Below are positions 46,201 through 58,470 of a DNA stretch of 64,000 nucleotides, one piece after another. Below the pieces are notes generated by a model, which was given only the letters and a program-made list of their open reading frames with translations, did not search any database and was not told the origin of the DNA. The DNA lies in the NCBI RefSeq assembly GCF_037975245.1, contig NC_092561.1:13825001-13889000 (forward strand), in the 5' to 3' direction. Origin of the DNA: Apostichopus japonicus. Taxonomy: Eukaryota; Echinodermata; Holothuroidea; Aspidochirotida; Stichopodidae. The number at the start of each line of letters is the position of its first letter. Positions within the stretch are counted from its first letter, which is position 1. The translations under genes were made by a program, and so were the position numbers.

Positions 46201-49059
46201 ATGTCTCGATCAATAAAATGTTTTTGATGGTAAACCATAGAATGTTTCTTGTTACAATTGATTATATTTGATAAACAGGCAGTTACAAGCACAATAAATA
46301 TATTGATCATGTTAATCATGATGCATTATAATTACGTCATGTGCGTGTACATCCACTGGGGTGCAGAACGTGAAGAATTAAAAAGGATACATTAATTTAG
46401 TACTTTAGAAACGATAAATAATAATAATAACACAGCAACGATGCATGACTTGCTATGCATCATTCAGGACACGGCGTCTACCAATATACTAGTTACTGGG
46501 CTTAATATGGGTCCACACCTTTACACCAGGGAGCATCCACACCGTCATGCCATGCGAATTGACTCTCTGAACAATTCCATACACAATGTCGTATAGATCT
46601 AGGTTTTGTCCAGAGCTGGAACGTTAGAGCCAGGCGATGTAGGCATGGGGTATGGAACGATTACATTACATTACTGAACAGCATTTGGATATGTTAGCTA
46701 ATTTCTTAATAGATAAATAAACGTTGAGAATTGGTACGAATTCCTGTAAAGGTTCTTTCCAATGATACAATAATGAGGACTAAGAGGAACATACTTAAAC
46801 ACGTTAATTCGATATATGTATATAACCAATGCAAATCCATATTTCATACATTGTAGAAAATCGTTGGTGTTCTGTTTAGAGTAAATAAGACCAATATACC
46901 ACCCCTTACAACAGCCGACTCTCCATGCCTCCCTAGCCCTAGCCCAACATACCCATATCCGACCCATCCATGTAACCCAGGAAAACTAAGAAATTTTCGA
47001 TCATAACTTTTCGGTTAATAACTTTGTGTGAAACTCCCATTGTTAATATGGTCCCCTGAGCTCCTAGATACGCCAATGAGTATATATTAACAATAGCAAA
47101 CGTTTACAGAATAATTTAATGTATAGTTCTTTCAAAAGGTCTGTGTGGATACTTGTGTGTTTTTACTATTATGTTTTGATCGTATCTATTTGAAACGGTT
47201 GATTAATTGAAAATAAAATGAAAATACAATTTAAGTTTAGTTTTGATTTGTCAAAAGAAAATAGAACATGAGGACAATCCATGAATTGCGTATCTCATCG
47301 ATAACTCCATTCATGCCCTTCGTGACGCTAACATTATCTTTGATGATCGCTGCATTGAACAAATCAACATTTCGTCCTTTTTCCCATTGCGTTTTTACCT
47401 CAGTCTTCATTCTAACTATGTATTTTGACAAAACTTTTGAACGTTGCAAGTCTAGTCCACATTTGTCCTTGTATCCACAGCAAATCTCACTTTCGCTTCA
47501 TTGAGGTTTTTAACTTTCATTCTGAAGTGCTTTAAAGCATAAGTCTCTATCAAGGGACACATCCATAAAAAAGGGAAAAGTAGAGTAGTTAATGAGAATT
47601 TCTAACATGAGGCAGCATTAAAATTTAATATTTGACATCAGGCTTAATGATAAAAATATATTTCTCAAGGTTTCAAGTCTATTTGAGGTTTCCATTTGCA
47701 CGAGCAGATAAAGTACATAATTTGTTTAGTTTGAACTTTGGCCTCAGTGACATACGTAATCCCATATGTTGATATAAGTTGACATACCCATCATACCTAG
47801 GAAGGTTGAAAGCCACTTCAATGCTTCCTGTTTGGAAGTTGTATTTAGTTTGTTTCTATTTTGGTTCGTATAGGTATAGTCAAAGCTGAAACCTATTGTT
47901 AATGTAGACAACTTCGTCCAATTCATAATGGCATCAACTTACTTGGATGATGAATATCTTTGGTTTTCCAATAAGTGATCTACAATTACTTCCTCGAAAA
48001 ATATCGAATACATCATCATTGAGCAGCAACCACGTCCTGCTCGTCGAATTCACATTACCATCGCTTTTAAAACTGTCTGGATCACCGTCGCTTCCATAAA
48101 TGATGCCTTCATCACCATGTGTAAGAAACACACACAGGAAGCAGTCGAAATCTGAGTGATCGAATCTGCCGGCTATAAAAGTGAAAAGCGCTACATTCAT
48201 TGTAAAATAAAACTAATTCAACAATATATATTAAATGTTATAATTTAGACGAATTGTTTTGGCGAAAACTTTACAATAGTCTGCTTAGTCCAGTCAATCA
48301 TTATGGATATAATTGTGTGTTTAGTATTTTCTATTTGCAACTCCTCAGTATCAACTGGTCTTATATGTAAGACATATTTATAATTATAATACACATTTAA
48401 ACTGATGAAACTATGAGAACCGGGTGTTCTTACCTAACCATTTTTTGAGGTGCTGTCCTACAGAAGCAACAACTGGGACCTACGTGCTTGGACTACGAAG
48501 AGATGTTATGGCACAGTGTATTTGTTACTCCTTGTGGTCAAATTATCTGACAAATATTCGATAATACGATATAGACCCTGCATAATGGGACGCCCGTAAC
48601 CAGATCACGAATTCCACAAAAAAAAAAAAAAACCTTAAGGTTCTAAATGCGTCACGTTATTCCTTATTAAAGTTTTGTCTCCTTGTCCCTATCTGCGTCT
48701 TAAGAAGTTTTCACTCCGCTTGGGAGGGAAAATAAGACGCTAAATGCTATTGGACTAAATTCAAATACAGAATCTCGAATATATTTTTTCATTGGTAATT
48801 TGGAGACACGGGGCTTAGCACAGAAGTTCTTATTTAATCTTTACCTTTAAGCAGAACATCACTGATTCTATTAGCAGTGTAATCATCAAATACGTGTACT
48901 TCGAAACCTAGATTCTTGAAGGTAGTGTATAGTTTGTCTCTGTCTATCCGAGTACCGGTCCTGTTTGCCATTTTTTCAAAACGTTCATTATTAAAAATGA
49001 TAGCAAGACCTCGTGGATGATGTTGCATATTATATCCTAAGTCAAAATGTATCGGTGAC
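39983..49059 (-). CDS. Caspase copy C, complete from p20 start to stop
   Basis: Peptidase C14 caspase with minus-strand exons 49059-48845, 48172-47943, 42181-42040 and 40248-39983. Motifs in order: GYNMQHHPRGLAIIFNNERF; S1 Arg in NRTGT; DDYTANRISDVLLK; DHSDFDCFLCVFLTHGDEG with catalytic His; extended loop; VFDIFRGSNC; KPKIFIIQ|ACRGG; linker with a single Asp (APAKD|F); IPTEADFLISYSSSDG; GYFSIRELYKGTWFIQDL; QMPCFLSKLTRQLRL; stop at 39983-39985. Splice phases match A and B. The C-terminus is about ten residues longer than in B and D because the sequence after DQQ has a different origin. Intron 2 is the longest (about 5.8 kb) and carries a LINE fragment. An ATG at 49198 in a 35-bp segment is the likely start, giving about 290 residues. 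No frame damage. Confidence 0.9.
40249..42039. other. Caspase C intron between exons 3 and 4 (mosaic)
   Basis: Non-coding. 40410-40960 is A-like (shares blocks absent from B and D), whereas 40980-41260 is nearly identical to B/D (22420-22650). A T-rich run lies at 40674-40702. A small direct repeat of catataggaagct occurs at 41252-41300. Confidence 0.65.
42040..42181 (-). CDS. Caspase C exon 3: active-site Cys, linker, p10 start
   Basis: 142 bp, acceptor TTTTCGCAG, donor GTAGGT. ACRGGKAEIPSQAVPLGAPA then KDFETSAGVRVT and IPTEADFLISYSSSDG. One linker Asp, in AKDF. Confidence 0.9.
44400..45185 (+). mobile_element. 3' end of a non-LTR retrotransposon
   Basis: Plus strand: 44408-44707 gives IEGSKVARTENLGVYIDGNL then KMYSKLLFYHWLIPFVIYCT, the post-palm part of LINE RTs (the usual LGV.ID..L and LYSSLIHP..YC pattern). 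44760-45005 gives an AARTEFKRI-type segment (shifted frame) and KSPFVNSTKKCPAKKSNRNL. It ends in an aataaataaataaaataata tail (about 45131-45185). Frame breaks make it inactive. Confidence 0.78.
45327..45535. repeat. Direct repeat, copy 1
   Basis: Shares tttagtactttagaaacgat, (taa)n, gatgcatgacttgc, aggacacggcgtctaccaat and caccagggagcatcc with 46394-46600. Both copies keep an open plus-strand frame (about 50 residues), but no domain is recognised. Confidence 0.85.
45708..45744. repeat. Perfect 17-bp-arm hairpin
   Basis: Arms cttcagagttcctatct (45708-45724) and its exact complement (45728-45744) around the loop aac. Confidence 0.95.
46394..46600. repeat. Direct repeat, copy 2
   Basis: About 210 bp, same orientation as 45327-45535 and about 1.07 kb away; a few substitutions and one short indel separate the two. 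Confidence 0.85.
47943..48172 (-). CDS. Caspase C exon 2: catalytic His-Gly
   Basis: 230 bp, acceptor TTTTATAG, donor GTAAGT after CAA. GRFDHSDFDCFLCVFLTHGD, EGIIYGSDGDPDSFKSDG, NVNSTSRTWLLLNDDVFDIF, then RGSNCRSLIGKPKIFIIQ. Confidence 0.9.
48845..49059 (-). CDS. Caspase C exon 1: N-terminal p20
   Basis: 215 bp, acceptor TATTGCAG, donor GTAAAG. Encodes SPIHFDLGYNMQHHPRGLAI, IFNNERFEKMANRTGTRIDR and FKNLGFEVHVFDDY. Confidence 0.89.
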
Positions 49060-49163
49060 CTGCAATAAGAAACATACAAGATGCTGTCAAAATTAAACTA
49101 TTCAGGCTTGTCAGGTAGCATTGTAAATGTTGAAGATACCTTTGATATCTGACGAAATCTTAC

Positions 49164-49198
49164 AGGGATCTATCGTTCAAAGACACTAAGACAATCAT
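49164..49198 (-). CDS. Possible first coding segment of caspase C
   Basis: ATG at 49198-49196 to donor GTAAGA, reading MIVLVSLNDRS plus CT in phase with exon 1. An in-frame TAA lies 24 bases upstream, at the same place as in A. Confidence 0.4.
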
Positions 49199-51850
49199 GA
49201 GATTTATAAAATGGAGAGATTAACCGGATACCGTACTTATATTTTAATACTTAAGCAAGCTGTTATTCAGTACATAGGCCTATTGTTGTCAGGGTATCGA
49301 TGCCAGCTTGTTTACAGTGAGGCAAGCAAACTTGGTTTCGAAAGTTTATACCATTTATCACTCTTCATGTTTTGGGGCAAACAGCCAAAGACATTGCAGA
49401 AACCCTCGTCATGTTATACATCAATTGTCTTTCGGAACCTTGCATCGCTTAACGAAGAGATACTGGCACTTGTGAAAGGGCTCAACAAAGGAAACTTCAT
49501 GAAAATCCGAGGCGTATCTCGCAATCACCAAAATGTTGAAAGTAAACTTCTTTCGACAGTTTCGTTTCCATCCATGTCTAGGATTTAAAGCCCAATAACA
49601 CTCGTGAGAGTCAACGTGTTATTCAACTCGCAATGCACGTGTGGCGATCGCATGCCTCTACGCGGGGTGGGGGTGGTCACGGTTGGGAGGGACGTATGAA
49701 CAACTTTTTAAGGTCACCATTACCCTGGGTACAAATGCGTATATCAAGGAGCAACTGTGGGATTGGTCACGAAAGGAGAGACTACAATCAAGTTATGATA
49801 GTTGGTGCCTCGAATCAGACGCTTTGTACACTCAGACAGTCTCTGATGTGAATAGGGTTTCGTTTAAATTCCCAGCGAATACATGTGGTCATTTGACGTG
49901 CATTACTAGACCGACCGCTCTTTTGTGCCCCAAGGTACATTTTAGAAGTGACCATCTAGATTACGGGATGCAGTATCAATATGCTTACCTATTATCTGGC
50001 CTACAGGGGGCTTCATTAAAATGGTGCTAATTGCGTTTTGTAATTACCTTGGGTGGTCTTTCGTTCTCCGGGGACGTTATAACTGACTGCGTCAAATAAC
50101 ACGTAACAAATCGCCTTATTTGTCAAATGTAGCATCTATTTCTATCCAAACAACTTCAAGTTTACACAAAACAAGAACCTTCCATAGGACAATCTTTAAA
50201 GCATCGTCACATTTCAGTAAACGCACCACCCTACAGAAAATCCTTTAATCCTGCGTATTGTACTACGGATACGTGAGATCACTATAAACGCCAACGTACA
50301 CGTTGATTTACACAAGGGTGACCCGAGTTTACACTCACGGTTCATCCCCAATATTTGCCACTTTTAAAACTTAAATACGTACTCGTTATCAGCTTCAGCC
50401 ATGGTGTCATGGTACCTCAACTGCACAAGAAAAACAGAATTGTTTTGTAATTCCTAGTGATCTGTTTGAAAGACAAAATAAGAAGACAATGAAAGACACT
50501 TTTAAAGCGGAGTTTCTTAATTTATGTGTTCACATTTTTGAGTGGTTATGATAGCTTTATATCTCATTTGATCTTTATACGATAGGCCTCTATTTTGATT
50601 GTAATTTGAATGGTCCAGCTAATATATTTGATTATAAGAAATTATGTTCGCATACAACTATTTTTAAAACATTAATTTCACCATTTGAGATGAAAAGATT
50701 TGTTACAACTACTTTTGCATATATGAAGGGAAATGTAATCATCAATTTAGCCACTGATATGACTAACAACCTGGTGAAGCCCCTCGGGTTGATTTTATTG
50801 CAATGTATATGGCATTTTAACACCATTAATTTCCAGTTAACAACAAAATACCTTTCAATTAAATTTGGCTAAGAATCTTTTACATTTTTTAGTGACGCAC
50901 TGAGTACTTTACACCACATTTGACAACCGTCATCATTTGTTTCAGTCTTGCTGCTATTTAAAGGGGTGATTTTATAGGCATATCAAATGGTTTACGTGTA
51001 AACTAGGTATACTGGCAAGAACTTCAATTTCAATTTTCTTGACCTTTCACTTACCTCTTCCGCCTCCACCCCTCCCCCCACCTGACTATCAAAACGTGGT
51101 AATCGCACATTTCCATGTTACTATGCCTAAATTGTCAGTGCAACAACCCACCAAATCATTTTTTACCCACCTTGTTAAAATTATTTTACCTACCCAGTAA
51201 ATTGAGCTTGCCTATTTTCCACCCAGTCAATTATTCTGCCGGCTGAATCCAGTAAATTATTTGGCCCTGACAAATTCATATCAGAGATATGTAATCAGAC
51301 GATAACCGAACTATTGAGATGCTATCTCAAGTAGCAGATTATATCCATACTATGTGTGTCAAGTTATCATTGACCATTTTGTGATAAGTAAAGTTGACGA
51401 TATGTGCTGCACAAGCAGTAGTATAGAACCATCCATTGTTTGTTGCTCACCAAATAAATAAGAAAATCGGCGAAAACCAGGGCTATCAATCTTGGTTGTA
51501 GTTTTCAACTACTTTTAATTTTGTAAAAATGACGTTTTCGCAATGTGAGGTGGTTCGTCAATTGAAGTGGCTAGACTTTGTAGGGGTAACAGTCAACCCG
51601 TTTAATAAGATATGTCGAGGTACAGGTTAACCCGCATGAGAATCTCGTGGAACATTAGAGGCACATTGCATTAACGAGAGCTCCTGAGACGTTCATCTGA
51701 AAGTCTGCCTGTACATTTAGTCCAGCAAAGATAAGCCAAAATTAGGTGAACCTAGAACAATCTGCAACAGAAGGATTTTTTAATGATTTGCATGCTACCC
51801 CCCTCCCCTACCCCTCCCCCTGAACACCATATCATTGTGTAAAAGTAAGT
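49199..51850. other. 5' flank of caspase C
   Basis: Collinear with unit A 7986-11080 and free of its TTAA element and TA repeat. It carries the candidate donor CAAG|GTAATT on the minus strand (last exon base 50048). The ORFs at 49211-49588 and 49641-50030 have no domain and are not conserved in frame. Confidence 0.5.
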
Positions 51851-51851
51851 T

Positions 51852-51921
51852 AGCCTGATGTTTCGATCCTAGCAGGATCTTCTACCCTAGCAGAAGATCC
51901 TGCTAGGATCGAAACACAGGC
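51852..51921. repeat. Long perfect hairpin
   Basis: Arms 51861-51883 (tttcgatcctagcaggatct...) and 51892-51914 are exact complements around an 8-base loop. With one indel the pairing extends to agcctg/caggct on the outside (51852 and 51921). Absent from unit A. It may be a fragment of a retroelement; no flanking element was recognised. Confidence 0.85.
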
Positions 51922-54600
51922 TTTCTAGTGGATAGGCAGTTTGTTAACAGTTTTATTTTGATTTTCATCCATATTTGTCAACTGGATTTATATACTGCTA
52001 ACACACTAGCCCCATCTAAACTGCGAGCGCTCAAGGGTTCGACTGTCTTAGTTAACATCATTCTCCACGTGTAAGGGTAGACAACACGACCACTAAAAAT
52101 GTAACTGTTTCTTAGGGAAAGATAGTCTTATTGAAAAAAACAGTATCCTAGACGAACCCACATAAGTGTGCAAAGTTGAGCGTATAATCTACCATCGCCG
52201 ATGACGGAGGGAGAGGGGGGGGGGGGGGCGACTGTGTCTGTTCAGTGTTTCTTTGCTCAGCAGGCCACTAAGTCTAATGAAATGCATGAAAGTAGTTTTA
52301 AAGCAAATATAAATCAAACATTAAGTGTTAAAACTATGGATTCTTCTCAAATCACTTACTAGCCTAGTCAAAATTGCTCTACTGTACATTCATTTGAGAT
52401 TATTATGTGCTTAAAACATCCACGAACGTGCCCTTCTTTATTTTTCAACTATATGGGCCTTCATCTAATATTGTGGCTATAAAGGGCAAAAGTTTGCAAA
52501 TAAAAGTCGTCGGTTTAATATGTCTTCAACCAGTTGTAAATTATGGAAGCCATAAAAACGTTCATGTGCCATGAGTCTTATACCCGTTTTAAGTTTGCGT
52601 TTTTCAACTGGGGTTTACCAAGATCAGTTAACTTCTTATTAGCTTTCTAGTTGCGCGAAATTCAAGCATGTGTAAATAATTTACAATGTACATGGTACAG
52701 GTTGATAAAATCTCCGCAAGCTCCCATGGAAACTTTGAAAAGCAAAGGTAGAACGGTATGACTTTAAGTTAATGATAACTAATGAGGTTGTAAACAATCA
52801 TGCAAATATTGTATATAGGTCCATGTATGCATGAATATATCGTGAAAAGGATAAATCACTCGTAAAATTAAGCGGATGATATCTGACAGCTTTATAAAAG
52901 TGCGGGCAGATAGAACGCGTTCACATATGGCTTGAATTACCTGCAACGACAGCAAACGTGTTTTGAAGTCACAGGCAATTTTATGATTTTACGTATGGAT
53001 CAGGTTTTACAGGCAATTTAAACTTTCCTGATACATCAAGCCGTAAAACTATCATAATATTTTTCTGGTGGGGTAGGGTGAAGAATGTATCAAAAGGGGC
53101 TGAATGTCTGGTACGAACACCCCTGGAAGTAGGAGTACAAGTCAGGAAGAGAACTTACACTTCAGTGATAGAAAGGCACATCTAAAGAAGAGGAAGGTAA
53201 GCGTAATATATATTCCACTATTCGTGAATATAACCAAAAGTGAGTGTGTGGTTGGGTACAGGGAATTCAAAATTTACCCCGAATGTGTTAGGAATGAACC
53301 TGAAGCTTTTTGGAAGGGACAAACATGAAACAAAGGATGGGTACTGCATTGGGCTCATTGGAGACAACTCTAACGTAAGGTATCTTTTGGCTACACCTTA
53401 ATTTGTTTCCTGAACAATCGACTTGGTATACGGAGAGTGAGACTGAGAGCAATATTAAAACCGATGGGAAACACAGCCATTCTACCCCCGCCCCCCCCCC
53501 CCCCACACAATGTTCCCACATGTTAAAACGCACAAATAGCAAGAAGAATCACTGACATTTCGTTCTTGTCCTTAAGCAAATTAGTTTTAAAAATCTTTAG
53601 CGTCTGGTGTAAAACTTTAATTATGTTTGTAGAGAAGCTTTAGAAAAATGTCCATTGTACCTTCACTAACATAAAAATCTAAGTCAAATACTAATTGAGT
53701 GCAATGCACCAATCTGCACGGAATCCAACAACAAGTTGTGAACATTTTCTTGCTAATTTTCGTTTAAAGATTTGATTACTTCATTGGCTGTAGACGGCTA
53801 CACAATTCAATAACGGATAGTTACGTTGTTTACAGTGCAAGCAAGTGTAATGTTTGAACTATAGGCTACCTTGTGGTTATATAGAAATGCATAAGAAGTC
53901 CGTGATGTCATGCTTAGACAAGAATCATTCGTAGACTATTTCCTGCTTACAGTTGAGAGTAAACTTAGAAACGTCGGGTTACAAAGAACTCACGTATATG
54001 TTTGAAAACGATACTTTTCAACAAACAGGAGTCATTTAATACTAATGATACCTTTCAGGTCTCCTACAAAGTTGCATGCCACAATCCACTCGGCTCCGTC
54101 GCCCGGACTTTTTTCATTACCAAATAACCTACGGTCCCATTATGTCCGGATAATCCTGGTTTCAATGGTTCTGTTTGTAATGTCACTAACATACTTCAGC
54201 CTCGTGGACATTTTTCATAGGTCTATATGTGATTGTAGTAGTGTGTCTCCTAAGAACGCCTGACACAAACTAACTTTAAACATCAAAACAATAATTATAA
54301 TAAAATCATATTTACCTTATCCACACCTAGACATCCTGATTACCTTATAGAAATATAATATATGCACAAATCTCATTGCGACTTTCTTGATAATTTGTAG
54401 ACTTACTTTGTCTAATTAAATTCAACCATGTTGTTGTATTAACTTTAGCAAGTCGTGCAATACAGCAATGCATACAGCGCTAACAGTTACACGGAGCTAT
54501 TAACATATTATCAATACTATGATGAATGTAAACATAACATTATTAACAAGGCTTTTCCTCCTGAGAATAAGGTCTATTTCATGTTAAAGGTTTGGTGCCT
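51922..54600. other. Intergenic flank of unit C
   Basis: Collinear with 11160-15100 of unit A with a jump at about 53960-54005, where A holds the fold-back cluster. G/C homopolymer runs lie at 52213-52228 and 53484-53502. No gene seen. Confidence 0.55.
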
Positions 54601-54620
54601 ACAGATATTGTGATACTTAC

Positions 54621-54855
54621 TGGAATAGATTCCGTCAAATATGCAAAGAGTTTAATTCACATTAGGCCATCTGGATAATGAATGTCATACAGTTGGGCTT
54701 GAAATGAAATAATGTCGTTCCTTGATTCTGCAATCGGGTATTTCCATCCATCGATAACGGTGTATGATTCTTTATTACAAAACAAACACCCATTGCTTGT
54801 ATCGTATTTTCTATTATGACTCATGAACCGTTTTCAATAAGCCTGTTCATGGTTG
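54621..54855 (-). other. Putative non-coding first exon of caspase C
   Basis: Same conserved block as in A and B; donor CCA|GTAAGT with last base 54621, about 5.5 kb upstream of exon 1. No conserved reading frame. Confidence 0.4.
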
Positions 54856-55075
54856 TAATATCTTGCAGTAATAGAGAAACAATATCGGTCATAAGGGTTT
54901 GCTTGCTACAACTAAATGTGTTCGAGTACTACTTGTTATAATAAACTTCAACCACGTTTTTGTTGTTGTAACATTCTATACTTTAGCAAGTCGTGAAATA
55001 TAGCAGTGCATATAACACAGGTACTTACACTGAGCTATTAGCCTACATGGTTATCAGTACTATGAAGAATGCAAA

Positions 55076-55460
55076 AGGGAGGGCGTTGTGGTCAAGTGGT
55101 TAAGGCAGTGGACTTGTGATCAAAGGATTACAGGTTCGAGCCCTGGCCAGATCATTGCGTTGTGTCCTTGGGCAAGGCGCTTTATCTCCATTGCCTCTCT
55201 TCACCCAGGTGTATAAATGGGGACCTGCGAGGTAACTTGTAAATATAGTTGCGTGCGCCGGTTTGTGGCTGCACCCTATGGGAAGTCCCCCGGGGGACAC
55301 GTGGTTGTCGTGCACTGTGGTGCCCCAGGAGAGATTGTTTGAATTGTGCACACTTTGGTGTGTGGGTGTGACAAGTTACCAATGACCAAGGGTTAAGTTG
55401 CAAAGTCGTGTGAGGAGGCATTAGCCTCATGACTGTAAACCTTAAACTTTAAACTTTTTC
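55076..55460 (+). mobile_element. tRNA-derived SINE
   Basis: The head has RNA polymerase III A-box-like gtggtcaagtggttaagg (55090-55107) and a B box ggttcgagccc (55133-55143) at tRNA spacing. A central part follows (ccttgggcaaggcgctttat at 55168, cacccaggtgtataaatggg) typical of tRNA-derived SINEs of marine invertebrates, then a tail of repeated aaactt units. The site is uninterrupted in the paralogous blocks at about 34450 and 35940, so it inserted into unit C after their split. The parental tRNA could not be assigned. Confidence 0.9.
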
Positions 55461-55940
55461 GTAATAAGGATTGCTGCTTGGCTGATTATGTACTCTTAGT
55501 GTTATTTGCAATATTAAGGCTGATGTAGTGTTTTTCCACATAGCTGCCATATTTACATGATAGGTCCTAACTCTAATGAGCTTAGTAAGGCCTGGCTAGA
55601 TACGGCGGGGCTGGGGGGGGGGGTAGTGGTGCATTTTATGGATCTGGACCGCGGCCTGGGGTCCTTAGGGACAATTGAAAAAAATGCAAAAGAATAGTGT
55701 ATTCTGATAGTCATGATTGCAGGAAGACTTCTAAGGTGACGTAATTTGTTTCATTTCCGACCTTATTCTTGACAGCCCTCGAGTAGACACATGAGTGGCG
55801 GAATTAGTTATGTTTATCCAGCTTGAAGAGAAAAAACATCCGTGTAACCACAGTTGCGGAATTATTGCTCCCTTTTTCTTCTCTGCTCCACGTGTCCAAT
55901 ACGATCACTTCTTGGGGAGGAGGGGTGGGGGTACTCGCTA
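55461..55940. other. Boundary between units C and D
   Basis: Unique-looking sequence with a G run at 55612-55623; no gene. At 55941 the sequence joins the B/D duplication. Confidence 0.5.
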
Positions 55941-56229
55941 TATTGCCTGACAAAACATGTCAAAATGAGCAAATAACATACAAACGTACAGACTAAGATC
56001 CTATATACGAAATGTGATATATGATTGACGAAAACCTGACGTATAAACACATCAGTGACTTACAATGACCCTGTAGCAGAGTAATATATCATCACTCTTG
56101 AGTTTTTGCGCTATTCTAGAATGTGCTCAAAACAGTTATTTAAAGCAATTATTCAATTTAACGACGAGACAAAAGGGCAAAGAACACCTGTTTGCTATCG
56201 GATCAAAAAGTACGATTTAATTATCTAGT

Positions 56230-56447
56230 CTTTATAAATAATGTATTTTCAGTTGGCTGTTGCTGCCTATTAGTGTTCTGTCGGTCTTTACAGATAATGT
56301 ATTCAGTTGGCTGTTGCTGCCTATTGGTGCTCTGTCTGTCTTTACAGATAATGTATTCAGTTGGCTGTTTCTGCCCATTGGTGCTCTGTCGGTCTTTATA
56401 GATAATGTATTCAGTTGGCTGTTGCTGCCTATTGGTGCTCTTTCGGT
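56230..56447. repeat. 54-bp tandem repeat, four units
   Basis: Copies 56230-56285 (56 bp, one 2-bp insertion), 56286-56339, 56340-56393 and 56394-56447. The same array in unit B has two copies. Open on both strands for 75-86 codons, purely because of the period. Confidence 0.95.
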
Positions 56448-58470
56448 CATTAATGAAAACGATTGGCCATTAAGGTGCACGCTGTGAAACATTTACAGTT
56501 AAGATGAGTTACATAGTTGTGATATAGGAATATGTGGTGGTGTTCCATTTTGGGCGTCATGTAACTAAACACATGTTAGTCTGTACGTTTGATTGCGTAT
56601 TGTAATTCCCTGCAGGACAAATACGGGTACTTGCATAAACGGGCTGGATTTAAGGTTTGTGAGTGACGGGGTCCGCCGTTCAAGAAAGGACAGACAGGCA
56701 TTGCAAGGGTTTTCTCTTTAATGCGCTGACACCAATTAACTCAAAGATAATAGAAAATTACTACACTAAATACATTTATCAACCTTAATAAAGAAAGGAA
56801 AAGACAATACTAATACAACGACAATACTTAATCATCCAGAAAAACATATGAGCCAAACACCATTCTCGAAAACATGATATAACACGGGTCACGAATGAAT
56901 TCTCAATTATGGCAAATAAATTAATCACATCAGTTGTAACCAAATAGCCTCCCTTAAAGTCAATCGTGATCCATGAACTTGAAATGCATTAATTAGAGTA
57001 TTACTATCACACTTGCATTGCAGCCGATCCACGTCAGAACAAGATCATTGTATGGACCTCAAATAAGACATATATTTCGTTAAATGCCCTTGAAAACATC
57101 ATCACCGGCATTCGACTACATGGCCAAGTAAATTACGTTATAGAATTTGATATGTAACTAGCCCCTCCTCTTTATTCTCTCTGCAACTAATTCAGAACAA
57201 ATAATTATAACTAAAGTCATGTTCCCAAAATTTAAAAATAAGATTAGACAATTTTAAGCAAATAAATGGTCCCATGTCTAACAACAAATTACTCATCTCC
57301 CCCATGATTTAACTCTCGGCATCCTAATTTTACTAAAAAGTATATCATTTGTTCACACATCTAGTTTGAACTTGATCAGACTTACGATGTAGGAGGAGTT
57401 CGCGGAACCCTTTTCTCACAATTAAGGCCAAGTTGACCTTTGACCTCAATTGACCTTTAACCTCGACCCACATAGTATTATTTTAACATTTGTCCAATTA
57501 TTCTCTACATATCGTGTGGTGTATTGCCTTATCTTAGATGTTCACAAGCAGGTTTCTTGATCTCTGATATTGACCAATGACGTCCTATCACACCGGACAG
57601 AGTTCACATGGCCAGGCACCTGCCAACCAAGTTTTAACTTGTTCGGACTTACGCTCTACAAGTAGTTCACGACACACTCTTATTTGCTCAATCTTACTCT
57701 CTCTCGCACATGCACACACCGTGGCTGAACTTGAAAACATTGTCGCGAACTCCAAACCATGGACTTTTTAATCTGGTGGGTGTGTGCCTGAGCATGTCAT
57801 TTAGTATTTCTGTGACTTATGACGTCATGACGGTGACATGTCAACCATCAAAGTCGTTACGCGCATACCATACCAAAAAGTGACCAAAATTTTCAATCCC
57901 ATTTGGCACATCAGTCTCTGCATGTTCATATCGCGTTTAGTAACGTTAAACTCCAGTGTAAAGAGACCGAAGAGTTCAAAAGTTAAACTCGGCCAAATTT
58001 GTGAGAAAAATGTCGCAGCTAACCTGAACCTAAAGATATGTAAGGAAGGGATCCTCAGACCCACTCTACATTGGGGAGGCTTCAATGACTTCAGTGCATT
58101 CACTGTTTTGTTATAAAAAATATTCATTTATCTCTGGCCCTTCTACAGTCGGGGGAAGTTTGTATCCTCCCCTCCCCCCTAACACACACACACAACTTAA
58201 ATATCAAGTCTTATTAAGCATATACACATGTAAATATAACAAAAATAGTGTAATAAAACAATGTTAATAGAGAACGATAAATGAATATACTTAGCCATAG
58301 TTTCTTATATGCTATCATTCAGACCTTTGGCAATATCTTTTCATTTATTGTATATATGGAAACTGTGGTTTTTAATACAATATGTTTTTCAACACATCTA
58401 CACATCAACACATCTACAGCTCTTTTAAAATGGGCAAATTGTACAATTTTTTTGTGAGGAAAACAACATG
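56448..58470. other. 3' flank of caspase D
   Basis: Near-identical to 17540-19540; no gene. Contains the DR1-like pair at 57434-57463. Confidence 0.55.

Larger units (their letters stand above)
42182..47942. other. Caspase C intron between exons 2 and 3
   Basis: Collinear with B only at its ends (up to about 42950 and from about 47020). The roughly 4 kb between is an insertion special to unit C holding a LINE fragment, a duplicated 210-bp block and a perfect hairpin. Also a C-run/A-run/TA-run series at 44368-44399. Confidence 0.65.

Noticed and set aside
51852-51921. Rho-independent terminator
   Set aside because: Strong hairpin but no bacterial gene context and no T run after it.
55076-55150. 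Functional tRNA gene
   Set aside because: A and B boxes are present, but the sequence does not fold into a clear full cloverleaf and continues into SINE body and tail.
56192-56492. Repeat-protein-like ORFs with 18-residue periods on both strands
   Set aside because: The 54-bp tandem array has a period divisible by three, which keeps frames open; the copy in unit B is too short and there is no splice or domain support.
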